Positions 43,458 to 51,635 of a stretch of 64,000 nt of DNA are shown one piece after another. A program made the translations under genes and the position numbers. Under the pieces are notes generated by a model. The model was not told the DNA's origin. It saw only the letters and a list, made by a program, of their open reading frames with translations, and searched no databases. The stretch is from positions 186,001-250,000 of the forward strand of contig JASBSB010000003.1 of NCBI GenBank assembly GCA_030149205.1, read 5' to 3'. The DNA comes from Candidatus Heimdallarchaeota archaeon (GTDB lineage Archaea > Asgardarchaeota > Heimdallarchaeia > Heimdallarchaeales > Kariarchaeaceae). Position 1 is the stretch's first letter. Each line of letters begins with the position of its first letter.

Positions 43458-44756
43458 CTATAAATTAAGTAATTTCCTTTTCTTATATAAGACAACAAGA
43501 ACACCAAAACCAACTAAAAAGAATAAAAAGTTAAATGGTGAAGGTGCTTTACCAACAAATATTGGAGCGGTTGTAGCCAACTTAGTAGAGTTCAAAGTTA
43601 AAGTATCACTTTTCCATGACCCTATTGTAACAAGACTTGCCTTTCCACCTGTTGTTTGTACTTGCCAAATGTCATAACTTGCTTTAGATACATCACCATT
43701 GGTATCGAAAGTGATAGTTCCAGATGCACCCTGGAAATTGGTTCCCACTGTCTTGATTTGAGCATTGACATCAGCGCCTACGGTTGATTGAGCTTTAATT
43801 ACAGCATCACCAATAATAGTTGCTGCATCATAAGCTTCAGCAACGAAAATAGTTGGATCCACATTGTATGCTTTTTTGTATTCTGCATTAAATGTAGGAG
43901 TACCTGTTACTCCGGGAGCAGAACCAACCACACCATTCATGCTATCATTCACTCCAGGATTCTTGAACATTGAACTAGTCCCAATTCCATCTGTACCCAT
44001 TATAGGAACATAAACTCCCTGTTTCTTTAATTCATTTAATATTGCAGATCCATCGGTCACAAAACTAACCATAAAAATCCCATCAGGTTTAGAATTTTTT
44101 ATATTTGTAACCTGAGAGGAGAAATCCTTTTGAGTGGCTTGATCATAAGCTTGTGTAGTGGTAATATTGTTAGTAGAGTTTTGAGCCTTGAAAGCCGTTG
44201 TAAAGGCATTGATTAAACCTTGACCATAAGCATCATTTAAACCAATAACAGCAACATTATGTAAATTGAAGTGTTTTGCTAATGAAGCGTCAGCTTGTCC
44301 TTGATAAGTATCTGAAGGAACAACTCTCCAAAGATATCCACTATCAGCAGCAGTTGTAAGTGAAGGAGATGTTGAAGCATAAGAAATCATCGGTATTTTA
44401 TTCGCTACTGCAACCGGCAATGCTGATAGAGTAGATGAAGATGCTGCAGCGCCTACGATCCCAGATACTCCTGCTGTTGCGAGAGCGGCTATAGCATCTT
44501 TTGCTCCTGTAGGGGTGGTTTTTGTATCTTGAGTAACCAAAGAGAAAGTGTATGTACTCTGCTTCTTGTTTAAATCGCTAACAGCAAGCTTGGCACCATT
44601 TTCAAATGAGAGACCAAGCGAACCCAGAGATCCTGTCTTAGGAGCAAGCAATCCAATCTTGACTGGAGTTGCTGCATGGGTGACTTGAACGAGTTGAGGC
44701 ATTGAAAAAGCCATCAAGACGATCAATGAGATAGATAGTAAACTAATCTTTTTCAT
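43458..44756 (-). CDS. livK: Branched-chain amino-acid ABC transporter binding protein LivK
   Basis: The 432-residue periplasmic-binding protein (type I fold, Leu/Ile/Val type) has a signal peptide MKKISLLSISLIVLMAFSM, the family start PVKIGLLAPKTGSLGSLGLSFENGAKLAVSDLN (in pieces), SASSSTLSALPVA and DAYGQGLINAF. A C-terminal helix with a YKKRKLLNL tail anchors it in the membrane. GGTGA precedes the ATG at Shine-Dalgarno distance, and a GTTAATAA element lies about 45 bases upstream. A 208-base gap separates it from livH, so it is probably transcribed more strongly than the permease genes. Confidence 0.93.
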   Translation of the reverse strand: MKKISLLSISLIVLMAFSMPQLVQVTHAATPVKIGLLAPKTGSLGSLGLSFENGAKLAVSDLNKKQSTYTFSLVTQDTKTTPTGAKDAIAALATAGVSGIVGAAASSSTLSALPVAVANKIPMISYASTSPSLTTAADSGYLWRVVPSDTYQGQADASLAKHFNLHNVAVIGLNDAYGQGLINAFTTAFKAQNSTNNITTTQAYDQATQKDFSSQVTNIKNSKPDGIFMVSFVTDGSAILNELKKQGVYVPIMGTDGIGTSSMFKNPGVNDSMNGVVGSAPGVTGTPTFNAEYKKAYNVDPTIFVAEAYDAATIIGDAVIKAQSTVGADVNAQIKTVGTNFQGASGTITFDTNGDVSKASYDIWQVQTTGGKASLVTIGSWKSDTLTLNSTKLATTAPIFVGKAPSPFNFLFFLVGFGVLVVLYKKRKLLNL

Positions 44757-44929
44757 ATTTTCACCTGTTAAGGTATTGCAAGATTCTATTTGTGCTTATT
44801 AACCTTGTTGCTATCAGTTCGTACAAAAAAAGTAGAATTCGTAGTAAACATATCGATTACGGGTGTGAAATGTAACTTTTCAGCCGAATACACAAATTCC
44901 CAGGGAATTTTATTTCTACAGTATAAATT

Positions 44930-45277
44930 CTAATTAATTGCAAAATTTTCAATGTTAATTGCGATTTGACCCTGCTCTTTGTGTTGTATTTCGGCATTTC
45001 CAGGGGCTATAACCAAAAGATTGTTCTGTAACAATTTTCCAAATCCAAATCCTCCTGACTTTGATTTGATTGAAATCTCTAATAGCTTGATCCCAATAAA
45101 TTCAGAATTGAAACGTTTTAGACCCTCTTGAATTAACTCCAACTGCTCCTCAGGATTAAGTTTAGATTCAAGAATTAAAATTTTTGAGTTTTCAATTAGA
45201 TTAATGATAAATTTGATCCTCTGTTTTCTTGAGAGGAGCTCTAATCGACTGGCAGTAATAAATTCGATCGACTGTAT
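44930..45277 (-). CDS. DUF2073-like protein, apparently started at an AUA codon
   Basis: The frame encodes about 115 residues with the layout of DUF2073 proteins, archaeal partners of Era-like GTPases: IEFITASRLELLSRKQRIKF, then ILILESKLNPEEQ, EFIGIKLLEI and a C-terminal beta part. The only canonical start codons lie after residue 44 (TTG at 45142), which would delete the conserved first half. An ATA at 45277 has GAGGTGG seven bases upstream, overlapping the GTPase stop, and an in-frame TAG closes the frame at 45292. So AUA is the most likely start. It follows the GTPase gene directly and should work with it. Confidence 0.65.
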   Translation of the reverse strand: MQSIEFITASRLELLSRKQRIKFIINLIENSKILILESKLNPEEQLELIQEGLKRFNSEFIGIKLLEISIKSKSGGFGFGKLLQNNLLVIAPGNAEIQHKEQGQIAINIENFAIN

Positions 45278-45278
45278 A

Positions 45279-45884
45279 TTAGACCACCTCTAAAAGTTTT
45301 GAATAAAGCTCATCGATCCCCTTTCCGTAAAGTGCTGAAATTGGTACGACCTTATGATTAGGGAATGTGGAACTTATAACCTCAGGTTTTGCTTCAGGTA
45401 AATCAGATTTGTTTGCTACAATTATGGTCTTCTTTTTCTGCATTTCAAGTGTCCCCAATAATGTTAAACTTACCTGGTCAAAAGGTGTCTTAGTAGAATC
45501 CATTAAAACTAATGCAACGTCAACTTCTTGTAGATATTTTATAGCTTTAATCACTCCAGAAGTGGCTTCTTTTGCACGTTCAATTGCATTTTCTTCTGTT
45601 ATACCTTGTTTAACAAAATCTTTGTAATCAATCGCACTGGCTATACCAGGTGTATCAACCAACGTAAGATCTAGCTTAGAGCCGTTATGGTTGAAATCTA
45701 CATGTTCTAATGTTACTAGATCTCGGGTTTCATGTGCGATTTGGGAGACTGCCGACATATCTGAGCCTATAAAATCATTTGAAAATCGATTAGCGAGGGT
45801 AGACTTACCAGTGTTTACCTCACCAATCAAACAGACCGAAGCTTCTTTTTTCCGATTCAATAGCTTCGTTAAAAATTTATTCAT
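45279..45884 (-). CDS. Era-like GTP-binding protein
   Basis: The protein of 201 residues from the ATG at 45884 has G1 GEVNTGKST, a G2-like Thr in HETRD, G3 DTPG, G4 NKSD and a G5-like SALYGKG, as in the TrmE-Era-EngA group. It has no KH domain, so it is the archaeal Era-like type next to DUF2073, and may act in ribosome or RNA metabolism. A TTG at 45902 would lengthen it by six residues; a TATA-like ATAAATAAAAA about 25 bases upstream of 45884 favours the ATG. The DUF2073 gene begins in its last codons. Confidence 0.88.
   Translation of the reverse strand: MNKFLTKLLNRKKEASVCLIGEVNTGKSTLANRFSNDFIGSDMSAVSQIAHETRDLVTLEHVDFNHNGSKLDLTLVDTPGIASAIDYKDFVKQGITEENAIERAKEATSGVIKAIKYLQEVDVALVLMDSTKTPFDQVSLTLLGTLEMQKKKTIIVANKSDLPEAKPEVISSTFPNHKVVPISALYGKGIDELYSKLLEVV
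45283..45290 (-). promoter_or_regulatory. Shine-Dalgarno GAGGTGG before an AUA codon
   Basis: GAGGTGG at the end of the GTPase gene lies six to seven bases before the ATA at 45277, and no ATG, GTG or TTG is found in that frame for the next 44 codons. It is the evidence for the unusual start. Confidence 0.4.
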
Positions 45885-45955
45885 CAATTGAGCTACATGC
45901 AATTTTTATTTATTTTCTAAGAATACTCATATGTTATATGGATATGTAATTTCAA

Positions 45956-46093
45956 ATGGATGACAAAAATTCAAAAATTATTAAAAAAATTAAAAATATA
46001 TTGCAAACCTATTCTGGGACAAAGATTGAGGGAAGTCTGAACTCAGATTCATTTTTAGTAATCTGGATTTTCGAGAAGGAGTCGAGAAACTAA
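45956..46093 (+). CDS. Possible small protein of 45 residues
   Basis: The frame reads MDDKNSKIIKKIKNILQTYS and continues as GTKIEGSLNSDSFLVIWIF to a TAA at 46093. A TTATATG element lies 20 bases upstream, which fits a leaderless start as used by other genes here. But it overlaps the end of the minus-strand YkgJ-like gene by 39 bases and matches no known family, so it may be chance or the remnant of a longer gene. Confidence 0.25.
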   Translation: MDDKNSKIIKKIKNILQTYSGTKIEGSLNSDSFLVIWIFEKESRN

Positions 46094-46474
46094 ACTTTGA
46101 ACGGATATGACTTGATCTCTCTGATAGGTTTGTTTTCCAAACCATTCCATCTCTCTGCAATCATCATCGATGATGACTTCGTTAGTATCTAGAGTTAATA
46201 TCAATGGATACAACCTACAACCCATGGGTCTATCGTAATATATTGTACATTGACCCTCTTTATTCAGAAAGAAACACCTACCATCAACATTTCTTAACTG
46301 CCAAAACCCATCAGCTTGTTTTGGATCCAAACAAAATTCTTCTCGGTTAAATCCTTTAGCTTCTATTCTTTCCAGATCCTCACTTGAAAGTAACATCTCA
46401 GTGTTTAAACAGCATTTATGGCAATCCCTAAAGCCACATTTAACCTTCACCTCATTATCATCCATATCAATCAT
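46055..46474 (-). CDS. YkgJ-type Cys-cluster (zinc or iron-sulfur) protein
   Basis: The 139-residue protein has the CxxCxxCC-type start (KCGFRDCHKCC), a middle CFFLNKEGQCTIYYDRPMGCRLYP segment and another Cys in DDCREMEW, the pattern of the YkgJ family. The family is thought to bind zinc or an iron-sulfur cluster; the reaction is not known. It stands 16 bases after the AK6 gene on the same strand within a small information-processing cluster. An ATG at 46465 is a possible alternative start. Confidence 0.8.
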   Translation of the reverse strand: MIDMDDNEVKVKCGFRDCHKCCLNTEMLLSSEDLERIEAKGFNREEFCLDPKQADGFWQLRNVDGRCFFLNKEGQCTIYYDRPMGCRLYPLILTLDTNEVIIDDDCREMEWFGKQTYQRDQVISVQSLVSRLLLENPDY

Positions 46475-46490
46475 AACCTAGTTATCACTC

Positions 46491-46991
46491 CTATTCATTT
46501 ATTAGATTTAGGACAATATTAATAGTTTCATCTATGTCAATATTCAATATTTCTATCACTTTATCTTTTCCAAAGGCCTCAATTGATCGTAGATAACATT
46601 CCTTGAATATTTCTGCCTCAATGTTTTCCTTTACCTTGGATTCCTTGTAACCTCGACGAATCAATCGATCTTGGAGTATTTTTAGATCTGAAGTAAGGAC
46701 TATGCATTTCTTTACAAATCTAGGTGGGATTAAATCGGTGAGATGACCTACAATAACAATATTCTCAGTTGAAGGTAAAGTTTCTTCCAATTTCGTATTT
46801 AATACACGGTGTACTATCTGCTCATCTAGCACATAAGTCTCTTTTTCATCATCATAATCATTTAACAGGTCTAATTGACGATACAGGTCTTTTTCTTCGA
46901 TAACATAGTACCCCTTTTCATTCAATAATTTTCCAATCGTTGATTTACCTGTACCAGGTGTGCCATTAATAACAAATATCTTATAATTCAT
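46491..46991 (-). CDS. Adenylate kinase isoenzyme 6 / Fap7-like NTPase
   Basis: The 166-residue P-loop protein starts INGTPGTGKSTIGKLL and has GHLTDLIPP, LIRRGYKESKVKENIEAEI and a short LID, all features of the AK6/Fap7 family. In eukaryotes Fap7 binds uS11 in 18S rRNA maturation and shows adenylate kinase activity; the archaeal forms are likewise linked with small-subunit assembly. The gene overlaps the zinc-ribbon gene by four bases (ATGA). Confidence 0.88.
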   Translation of the reverse strand: MNYKIFVINGTPGTGKSTIGKLLNEKGYYVIEEKDLYRQLDLLNDYDDEKETYVLDEQIVHRVLNTKLEETLPSTENIVIVGHLTDLIPPRFVKKCIVLTSDLKILQDRLIRRGYKESKVKENIEAEIFKECYLRSIEAFGKDKVIEILNIDIDETINIVLNLINE

Positions 46992-47302
46992 TCATCATCT
47001 GGGTTGAATATCATTCTGACAACACCATCTTTATCTTCAATTGGTATTGGGTCATTTTCGTTCCTATTCATGAGATGATTTAAATTCAATTGGTATGCAC
47101 CATGACCTTTGATTTTTATTCCTATATTAGATTCATCCCCTGGTTTTAACTTATCAATTTCAGGTTCAATCTCCAATTCTCTGGATTTGCCAATAAACTT
47201 TATTTTCTTACTTTTACAGCTTTTACATCCCTCAAACAAGGCAACTGCTACATCTGAGATATCTACGCCACAATTTCCACAGACTGCAAATTCTTTATCC
47301 AT
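46988..47302 (-). CDS. Zinc-ribbon protein (archaeal DUF2072-like)
   Basis: The 104-residue protein has a zinc ribbon near the N-terminus (CGNCGVDI, then GCKSCKSKKIKFIGK) and a C-terminal beta domain with IKIKGHGAYQLNLNHLM. Zinc-ribbon proteins of this type occur next to DUF2073 and Era-like GTPase genes in archaea, as here. The first gene of a four-base-overlapping pair with AK6. Nucleic-acid binding is likely but not shown. Confidence 0.75.
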   Translation of the reverse strand: MDKEFAVCGNCGVDISDVAVALFEGCKSCKSKKIKFIGKSRELEIEPEIDKLKPGDESNIGIKIKGHGAYQLNLNHLMNRNENDPIPIEDKDGVVRMIFNPDDE

Positions 47303-47444
47303 TACTCAACATTTCATTATATCCCAATAGTTATTTAAATCTACGTAGATTGAAAACTAGAAAATCCTCTGGAACTTTCAATCTTTTGATTAGAGCTTTA
47401 TGCACTAATAGAAAATGCAATAAACACCATGTAAACTTCTCGTT

Positions 47445-48041
47445 GTGTACATCATAGTTCCATCTCGTGGAGTCAAATATTCAAAATCAAGATTAAGAAT
47501 GAAATTGAACAATACTATGGTGAATAATTTAGTTAGCATTATGTTGGATCACACAATTTCACTTCTAAACCAAATGGATTGCAATATAATCCTATTGTCT
47601 CCAGACAAGAATCTGTCAAAAAGATACAGGTCGGAAAGATTAATTCAAATTGTTGATTCAGGTGACTCCTTAACTTCAGCAGTCCAACAAGTGCTTTCAG
47701 CTCCTGAGCTTAAACATATCAACAACTTTTATCTGATTATGCCTGATATCCCAGAGTTAACAAGTAAAATATTGACAAAATTGATACAAAATTCAAAGCA
47801 TTTTGATAACTTTCTCGTTCCGACGACAGATAAAGGAATCGCATTTTTAAAGTTAAGCAGAGAGAATTTAAGATTAGTTAAATTTGGTCAAAATTCTTCT
47901 TTACAGTTTCAACAAATTACTGAAGTAAATTTAGATGAAAGTTTCGTTTTAAATGATTTAGATACTGAAAATGACTGGAATCAGTTGAAGACTAGTGAGT
48001 TGTTTTCGCAGACTGTTTACAAAACTTTATTTTCCAGCTGA
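47445..48041 (+). CDS. cofC: 2-phospho-L-lactate guanylyltransferase CofC-like
   Basis: CofC activates 2-phospholactate (or a related acid) with GTP in coenzyme F420 synthesis. The 198-residue protein has the start IIVPSRGVKYSKSRL, VDSGDSLTSAVQQVLSA, YLIMPDIPELTSKIL (the PxD metal site), VPTTDKGIAFLKL and a late DLDTENDW, as in CofC. The start is a GTG with an upstream CTTTATG element. It overlaps the convergent ACT gene by 15 bases. The cofD gene lies 3.6 kb to the right, so the two key steps of F420 assembly are close together. Confidence 0.8.
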   Translation: MYIIVPSRGVKYSKSRLRMKLNNTMVNNLVSIMLDHTISLLNQMDCNIILLSPDKNLSKRYRSERLIQIVDSGDSLTSAVQQVLSAPELKHINNFYLIMPDIPELTSKILTKLIQNSKHFDNFLVPTTDKGIAFLKLSRENLRLVKFGQNSSLQFQQITEVNLDESFVLNDLDTENDWNQLKTSELFSQTVYKTLFSS

Positions 48042-48473
48042 CATCATGTCGACCGTGACAGTTGCAACACCAGGAATTGCCTTGAATTCATTCTTTACTG
48101 TTTCAATTGATACGTTTTCTAATTCTGTACTATCGAAATATCCCTCATAAACACATGCGTCTTGGGTGAAACACAAACCTGTAGAATACAAGGTTTTTAT
48201 ACCAAGTCTGATAAATATCGATCCCATCTGACGTAGAAAATCCGGAGAGAGTTTACCAATATTGATATTTATTTTAGTTACTGTGTCAGAATTTGTGGGG
48301 ATAATTCTAATTATTCGTGTATTGGGGGCCAAAATAATCACAGCGTATCGACCCTGATCTTTTTGTAAAGCTTCGATAAACTTATCAGGGAGTCTTATTG
48401 GCTCATTTTGGTCTATAATTGTCATATGTGCGATAGTTACTTCAGCTGGTTTGTTTGTTTCTTCTTCAGTCAT
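48027..48473 (-). CDS. ACT-domain protein
   Basis: The 148-residue protein has an N-terminal segment like an AbrB-type strand pair (NEPIRLPDKFIEALQKD, YAVIILAPNTRIIRIIP) and a C-terminal ACT-like domain (KININIGKLSPDFLRQMGSI, VKNEFKAIPGVATVTVDMM). ACT domains bind amino acids and control metabolic enzymes. Related archaeal proteins are listed as regulators of amino-acid metabolism, but the ligand is not visible. The gene is monocistronic, with its ATG preceded by an AT-rich TATA-like region. Confidence 0.65.
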   Translation of the reverse strand: MTEEETNKPAEVTIAHMTIIDQNEPIRLPDKFIEALQKDQGRYAVIILAPNTRIIRIIPTNSDTVTKININIGKLSPDFLRQMGSIFIRLGIKTLYSTGLCFTQDACVYEGYFDSTELENVSIETVKNEFKAIPGVATVTVDMMSAGK

Positions 48474-48767
48474 TTAAAAACTCCTAAAGTGATTCAAATA
48501 TATAAGTATGGATTGTTTTAAAGATATTTCCTTTTCCTTTGAGATGAAGGCTTAGTTTTTTTACACAATTAAAACATCGAAATCTTAAGGGTTGAAAGCT
48601 TGATTCTCCTAAATTATTGTATAGGTTATTTTTACTTACACCACCCTTTATAAATTTTCTCAATATTCAGAGCCTGATACAATTGACGAATTTTTTTATA
48701 AATCAACCAACAAAAGAAACATGATGACATAATATTAACTTAAATGTGTGACAGAATTAGAAAGTTC
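48474..48767. other. Divergent intergenic region
   Basis: About 290 AT-rich bases between the divergent ACT and PIN genes. AT-rich promoter-like stretches lie at both ends (AAATATATAAG at 48496-48506, AACTTAAAT before the PIN gene). No RNA gene or repeat was found. Confidence 0.5.
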
Positions 48768-50576
48768 ATGAACAAAACTCAAAAGTTTTGTGTTGATACA
48801 AATTTTTTTATTACCTTATACTCTGCTGACCCTAGCAAGTTCATAGAGGACCAAAAACTTTTCTTAAAGCTCGGGATAGAGTTTGTTATATCATCATATG
48901 TTCAACGTGAGATGCGTTGGTACATGAGAAGAATTATTGAAAAAGAAGTTAAAGTTGTTAATGTCAAAGAGAATGAACTATCAAAATACGAAAATGCACT
49001 AAAAAAACGATTAAAGTCACTACCTCAGACACCAGATGTTTCTGTTATTTATGTTGCTCAGAAACTCGGAATTGGCATTGTGTCCTCAGACTTAAAACTG
49101 ATAGAAACTGCTGAAGCAATCAATTTAAGATCCTACATGAATAGTTCATTTCTGGTTTACCTACTCCAGAAAGATATCGATGAACAAACTCAAAGAAAAC
49201 TAGAAGAATTACATGATAAACTCTTCGCTGATGAAGTAGGTTATTCTGTCAAGGGTCAACATGTGTATGATCCGGTCATACGAATTAAAAAAATCATGGA
49301 TTCTGCTTTGGATGTGGTTAGAAAAAATGAATCATTACATCAATCTGCTGAAACCCCAGTCAATTATAATTATCCAGAGTATTTGGAATTGAAGCAAATT
49401 ACAAAGGAGATTAGAACCGACCTAAGTGATTACTTGGATTTGTTAGAAATAGGAGACTATATTTCTTTGCAAGAAATATTAAAGGAAAAACATTTCACTC
49501 TCTTAGACAGGGCAACGGAGGTTCATCTTCTTGACGTCTCAGAGAAAGATAAAGTATATCAGGAAGCAATGATCACACTAGGTCATATTTTGCTATTAGA
49601 GGTCTCGAATGATTTAGCCTTGCAGGACATTGATTCGATGGAATCTAATTTGAATTTGTTAAATCTATTAGCAATGGAAATTGAGGAAATTGGTCAAAGA
49701 TTAGAAATCGATTTACATCTCTTCAGAATTGTTGTTTTTATCTTGACAGAACAATTCAAGAGGTTAAACATTTATTTTACAACAACTTTTATGGAGAGGT
49801 GCAGAAAATCAAACAGGGAAGATATCGTTGATTTAATTCGCACCTTTGGAATAGTATCTGCGGTTTTGTCAAACAATAAAGCTGAGGAAACTGCAACCGC
49901 CAAGGATTTCAGTGAAATTGAATTTATAATTCAATTGGGTTTTCAGTTCGCTGCAATTAAGAAAGCAAAAAAATCTTGGCTTTTATTAGAGCAAGCCCTT
50001 TATATGAGCCTAAATTCAAAGATGCATGGATTAATCTATGCTACTTTTGAGGTTTTACTTCCATTAAATTATGCCACTGGAGGATTTAGTCCCACCATCG
50101 ATGAGTTGATAAGGCTTGTTCAGAAAAAGTCTCCTGAACTTCCCTTAGATGTTTATGAAAAGAGATTGGCGCTTATTCAGAATATAGAACCCTCACAGCT
50201 TATTAAACGCCAAAAGGATATTTCAGCCCTTCCTTCCAATTTTCAAGGATATCTAGATGTATTAAGTGTTGAACTTTCCTCCTTCAAACAAATTGGAAGC
50301 TGTCATTTTGTAAAGGTAATAGAATGGGAATCAATGAATATTGTTGGATTAATTGATCCTAGCTTGTCAATTCCAATGAACTCTACAGTAGGAACAAGTA
50401 TAAAAATTATTTCAGGTAAAGTGAAACTTATACAACCTCCGAAGAAGTTATCAGAAGCTAAAGGTGTATCACTAATTTTAGTATGTTATCCAAATGACCT
50501 CAAGTTCCTTTTAAGAAAGGCGGGAAATTATTCTGTTACACGGTCGAACCAAAAAATATCAGATTATGATTTATAA
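48768..50576 (+). CDS. PIN-domain protein with a long helical region
   Basis: The N-terminal PIN nuclease domain has all acidic residues of the active site: Asp10 (CVDTNFF), Glu48 (VQREMRW), Asp90 (TPDVSV) and Asp108 (SSDLKLIE), counted from the ATG at 48768. The remaining about 450 residues are mostly helices of TPR-like look, with a beta domain of about 90 residues at the end. At 602 residues it is far larger than toxin PINs. An RNA-processing role resembling large PIN endonucleases such as FAU-1/RNA ligase partners or Rrp44-like proteins is possible but unproven. No antitoxin gene is next to it. A start at 48744 is an alternative. Confidence 0.8.
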   Translation: MNKTQKFCVDTNFFITLYSADPSKFIEDQKLFLKLGIEFVISSYVQREMRWYMRRIIEKEVKVVNVKENELSKYENALKKRLKSLPQTPDVSVIYVAQKLGIGIVSSDLKLIETAEAINLRSYMNSSFLVYLLQKDIDEQTQRKLEELHDKLFADEVGYSVKGQHVYDPVIRIKKIMDSALDVVRKNESLHQSAETPVNYNYPEYLELKQITKEIRTDLSDYLDLLEIGDYISLQEILKEKHFTLLDRATEVHLLDVSEKDKVYQEAMITLGHILLLEVSNDLALQDIDSMESNLNLLNLLAMEIEEIGQRLEIDLHLFRIVVFILTEQFKRLNIYFTTTFMERCRKSNREDIVDLIRTFGIVSAVLSNNKAEETATAKDFSEIEFIIQLGFQFAAIKKAKKSWLLLEQALYMSLNSKMHGLIYATFEVLLPLNYATGGFSPTIDELIRLVQKKSPELPLDVYEKRLALIQNIEPSQLIKRQKDISALPSNFQGYLDVLSVELSSFKQIGSCHFVKVIEWESMNIVGLIDPSLSIPMNSTVGTSIKIISGKVKLIQPPKKLSEAKGVSLILVCYPNDLKFLLRKAGNYSVTRSNQKISDYDL

Positions 50577-50623
50577 TACCGATATTTCAGAAAGGTTATA
50601 ACTATATTTTACCAATTATTTCC

Positions 50624-51544
50624 ATGGGATATTCACAAGTTATAGATAACTTAGATCATATTAATGGAGGTTACGGGGAATTAGGTGAGAATTTCGGAGC
50701 AGTATTACTACAAAGTGTTAACTCTATTGTGCTTGGACTTTCAGGAGACAAAGTTATAGGACATCTGAAACAAAAAGTGCAAAATGAAGGAATTAAAAAT
50801 TTTAACCTGATTCTTCCTTTTGTAACTTATCATGAGCTAGTTAATCTCGATAATTTTAATAAGACTTTTCCAAACTCAACAATTCTAGTTTCTGAGGGTT
50901 TACAAAATTTAATAGAGAATCCAACCGAAAATTTGTTCACAGACCATTTTTTGAGAATTGACAAGAACAATCCTAAAAAGGCCGAAAAAAAGCTTCCAAA
51001 CAAGATTAAGAACGTAGAATACATTGATAAGTCTTGGAAATGGGAGATGGAAGATAATAAATTGCTACCTGTCTTTATGGAAGGACCTCAAAGAGGGAAT
51101 TGTTTCATCTTCTCTGTCTCTCACAAGGCAATATTTACGGGGATTTTTAATGGAATTTCCCCTGCTGACAGAAACCTGTATTATTTAGATTTAACAGGAA
51201 GTATCCCAAAATATGATGAAGGTTTTAAATTTTTAGCTCAAGCAAATGTTGATTTGAATTTTCCAGCCTATGATCAAGCAGAGTTTCCCAGAGATAATTA
51301 TATTTCTACAGCTTATATTAAAAGTTCAATCTCAGAAGACAAGGAACTCATCAAAAAAATCCTAAGCTCTAAATTTATGAGATTTAATGAAATCGTAGAT
51401 GCCTATGTACTTGAAAGAGGAGAAGTGAACGTGTTCCCTTATAACTCATTGAGCTTTACCGAGACAAAGGTTATGAAACTCCTGACAGAATTAGATATTC
51501 AAAATATGATCGAGAGCAATGGAGATCAATTTAGATTAAAGTAA
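50624..51544 (+). CDS. Probable metal-free metallo-beta-lactamase-fold protein
   Basis: The 306-residue protein has traces of the metallo-beta-lactamase fold: an early strand (SVNSIVLGLSGDK), a LPFVTYHELVNLDNF segment where the HxHxDH motif should be, a NCFIFSVSHKAIFTGIFN segment like the late TGD strand, and a C-terminal winged-helix-like end. Of the metal ligands only one His remains, so it is probably not an active hydrolase. The resemblance to the lactamase part of flavodiiron proteins is weak. An ACTATATTTTA element about 20 bases before the ATG suggests a leaderless message. Function unknown. Confidence 0.5.
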   Translation: MGYSQVIDNLDHINGGYGELGENFGAVLLQSVNSIVLGLSGDKVIGHLKQKVQNEGIKNFNLILPFVTYHELVNLDNFNKTFPNSTILVSEGLQNLIENPTENLFTDHFLRIDKNNPKKAEKKLPNKIKNVEYIDKSWKWEMEDNKLLPVFMEGPQRGNCFIFSVSHKAIFTGIFNGISPADRNLYYLDLTGSIPKYDEGFKFLAQANVDLNFPAYDQAEFPRDNYISTAYIKSSISEDKELIKKILSSKFMRFNEIVDAYVLERGEVNVFPYNSLSFTETKVMKLLTELDIQNMIESNGDQFRLK

Positions 51545-51635
51545 AAGCGTGTTTTTAATTCCATTTATATTAATCTAGTCAAATTAGGCCGATTTAGATA
51601 AACAAAACCATAAAGTCGTAAAATTAAACAGAAGT

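Noticed and set aside
48768..51544. PIN protein and next gene as a toxin-antitoxin pair
   Set aside because: The PIN protein is about four times the size of VapC and the neighbour is a lactamase-like protein, not a DNA-binding antitoxin.
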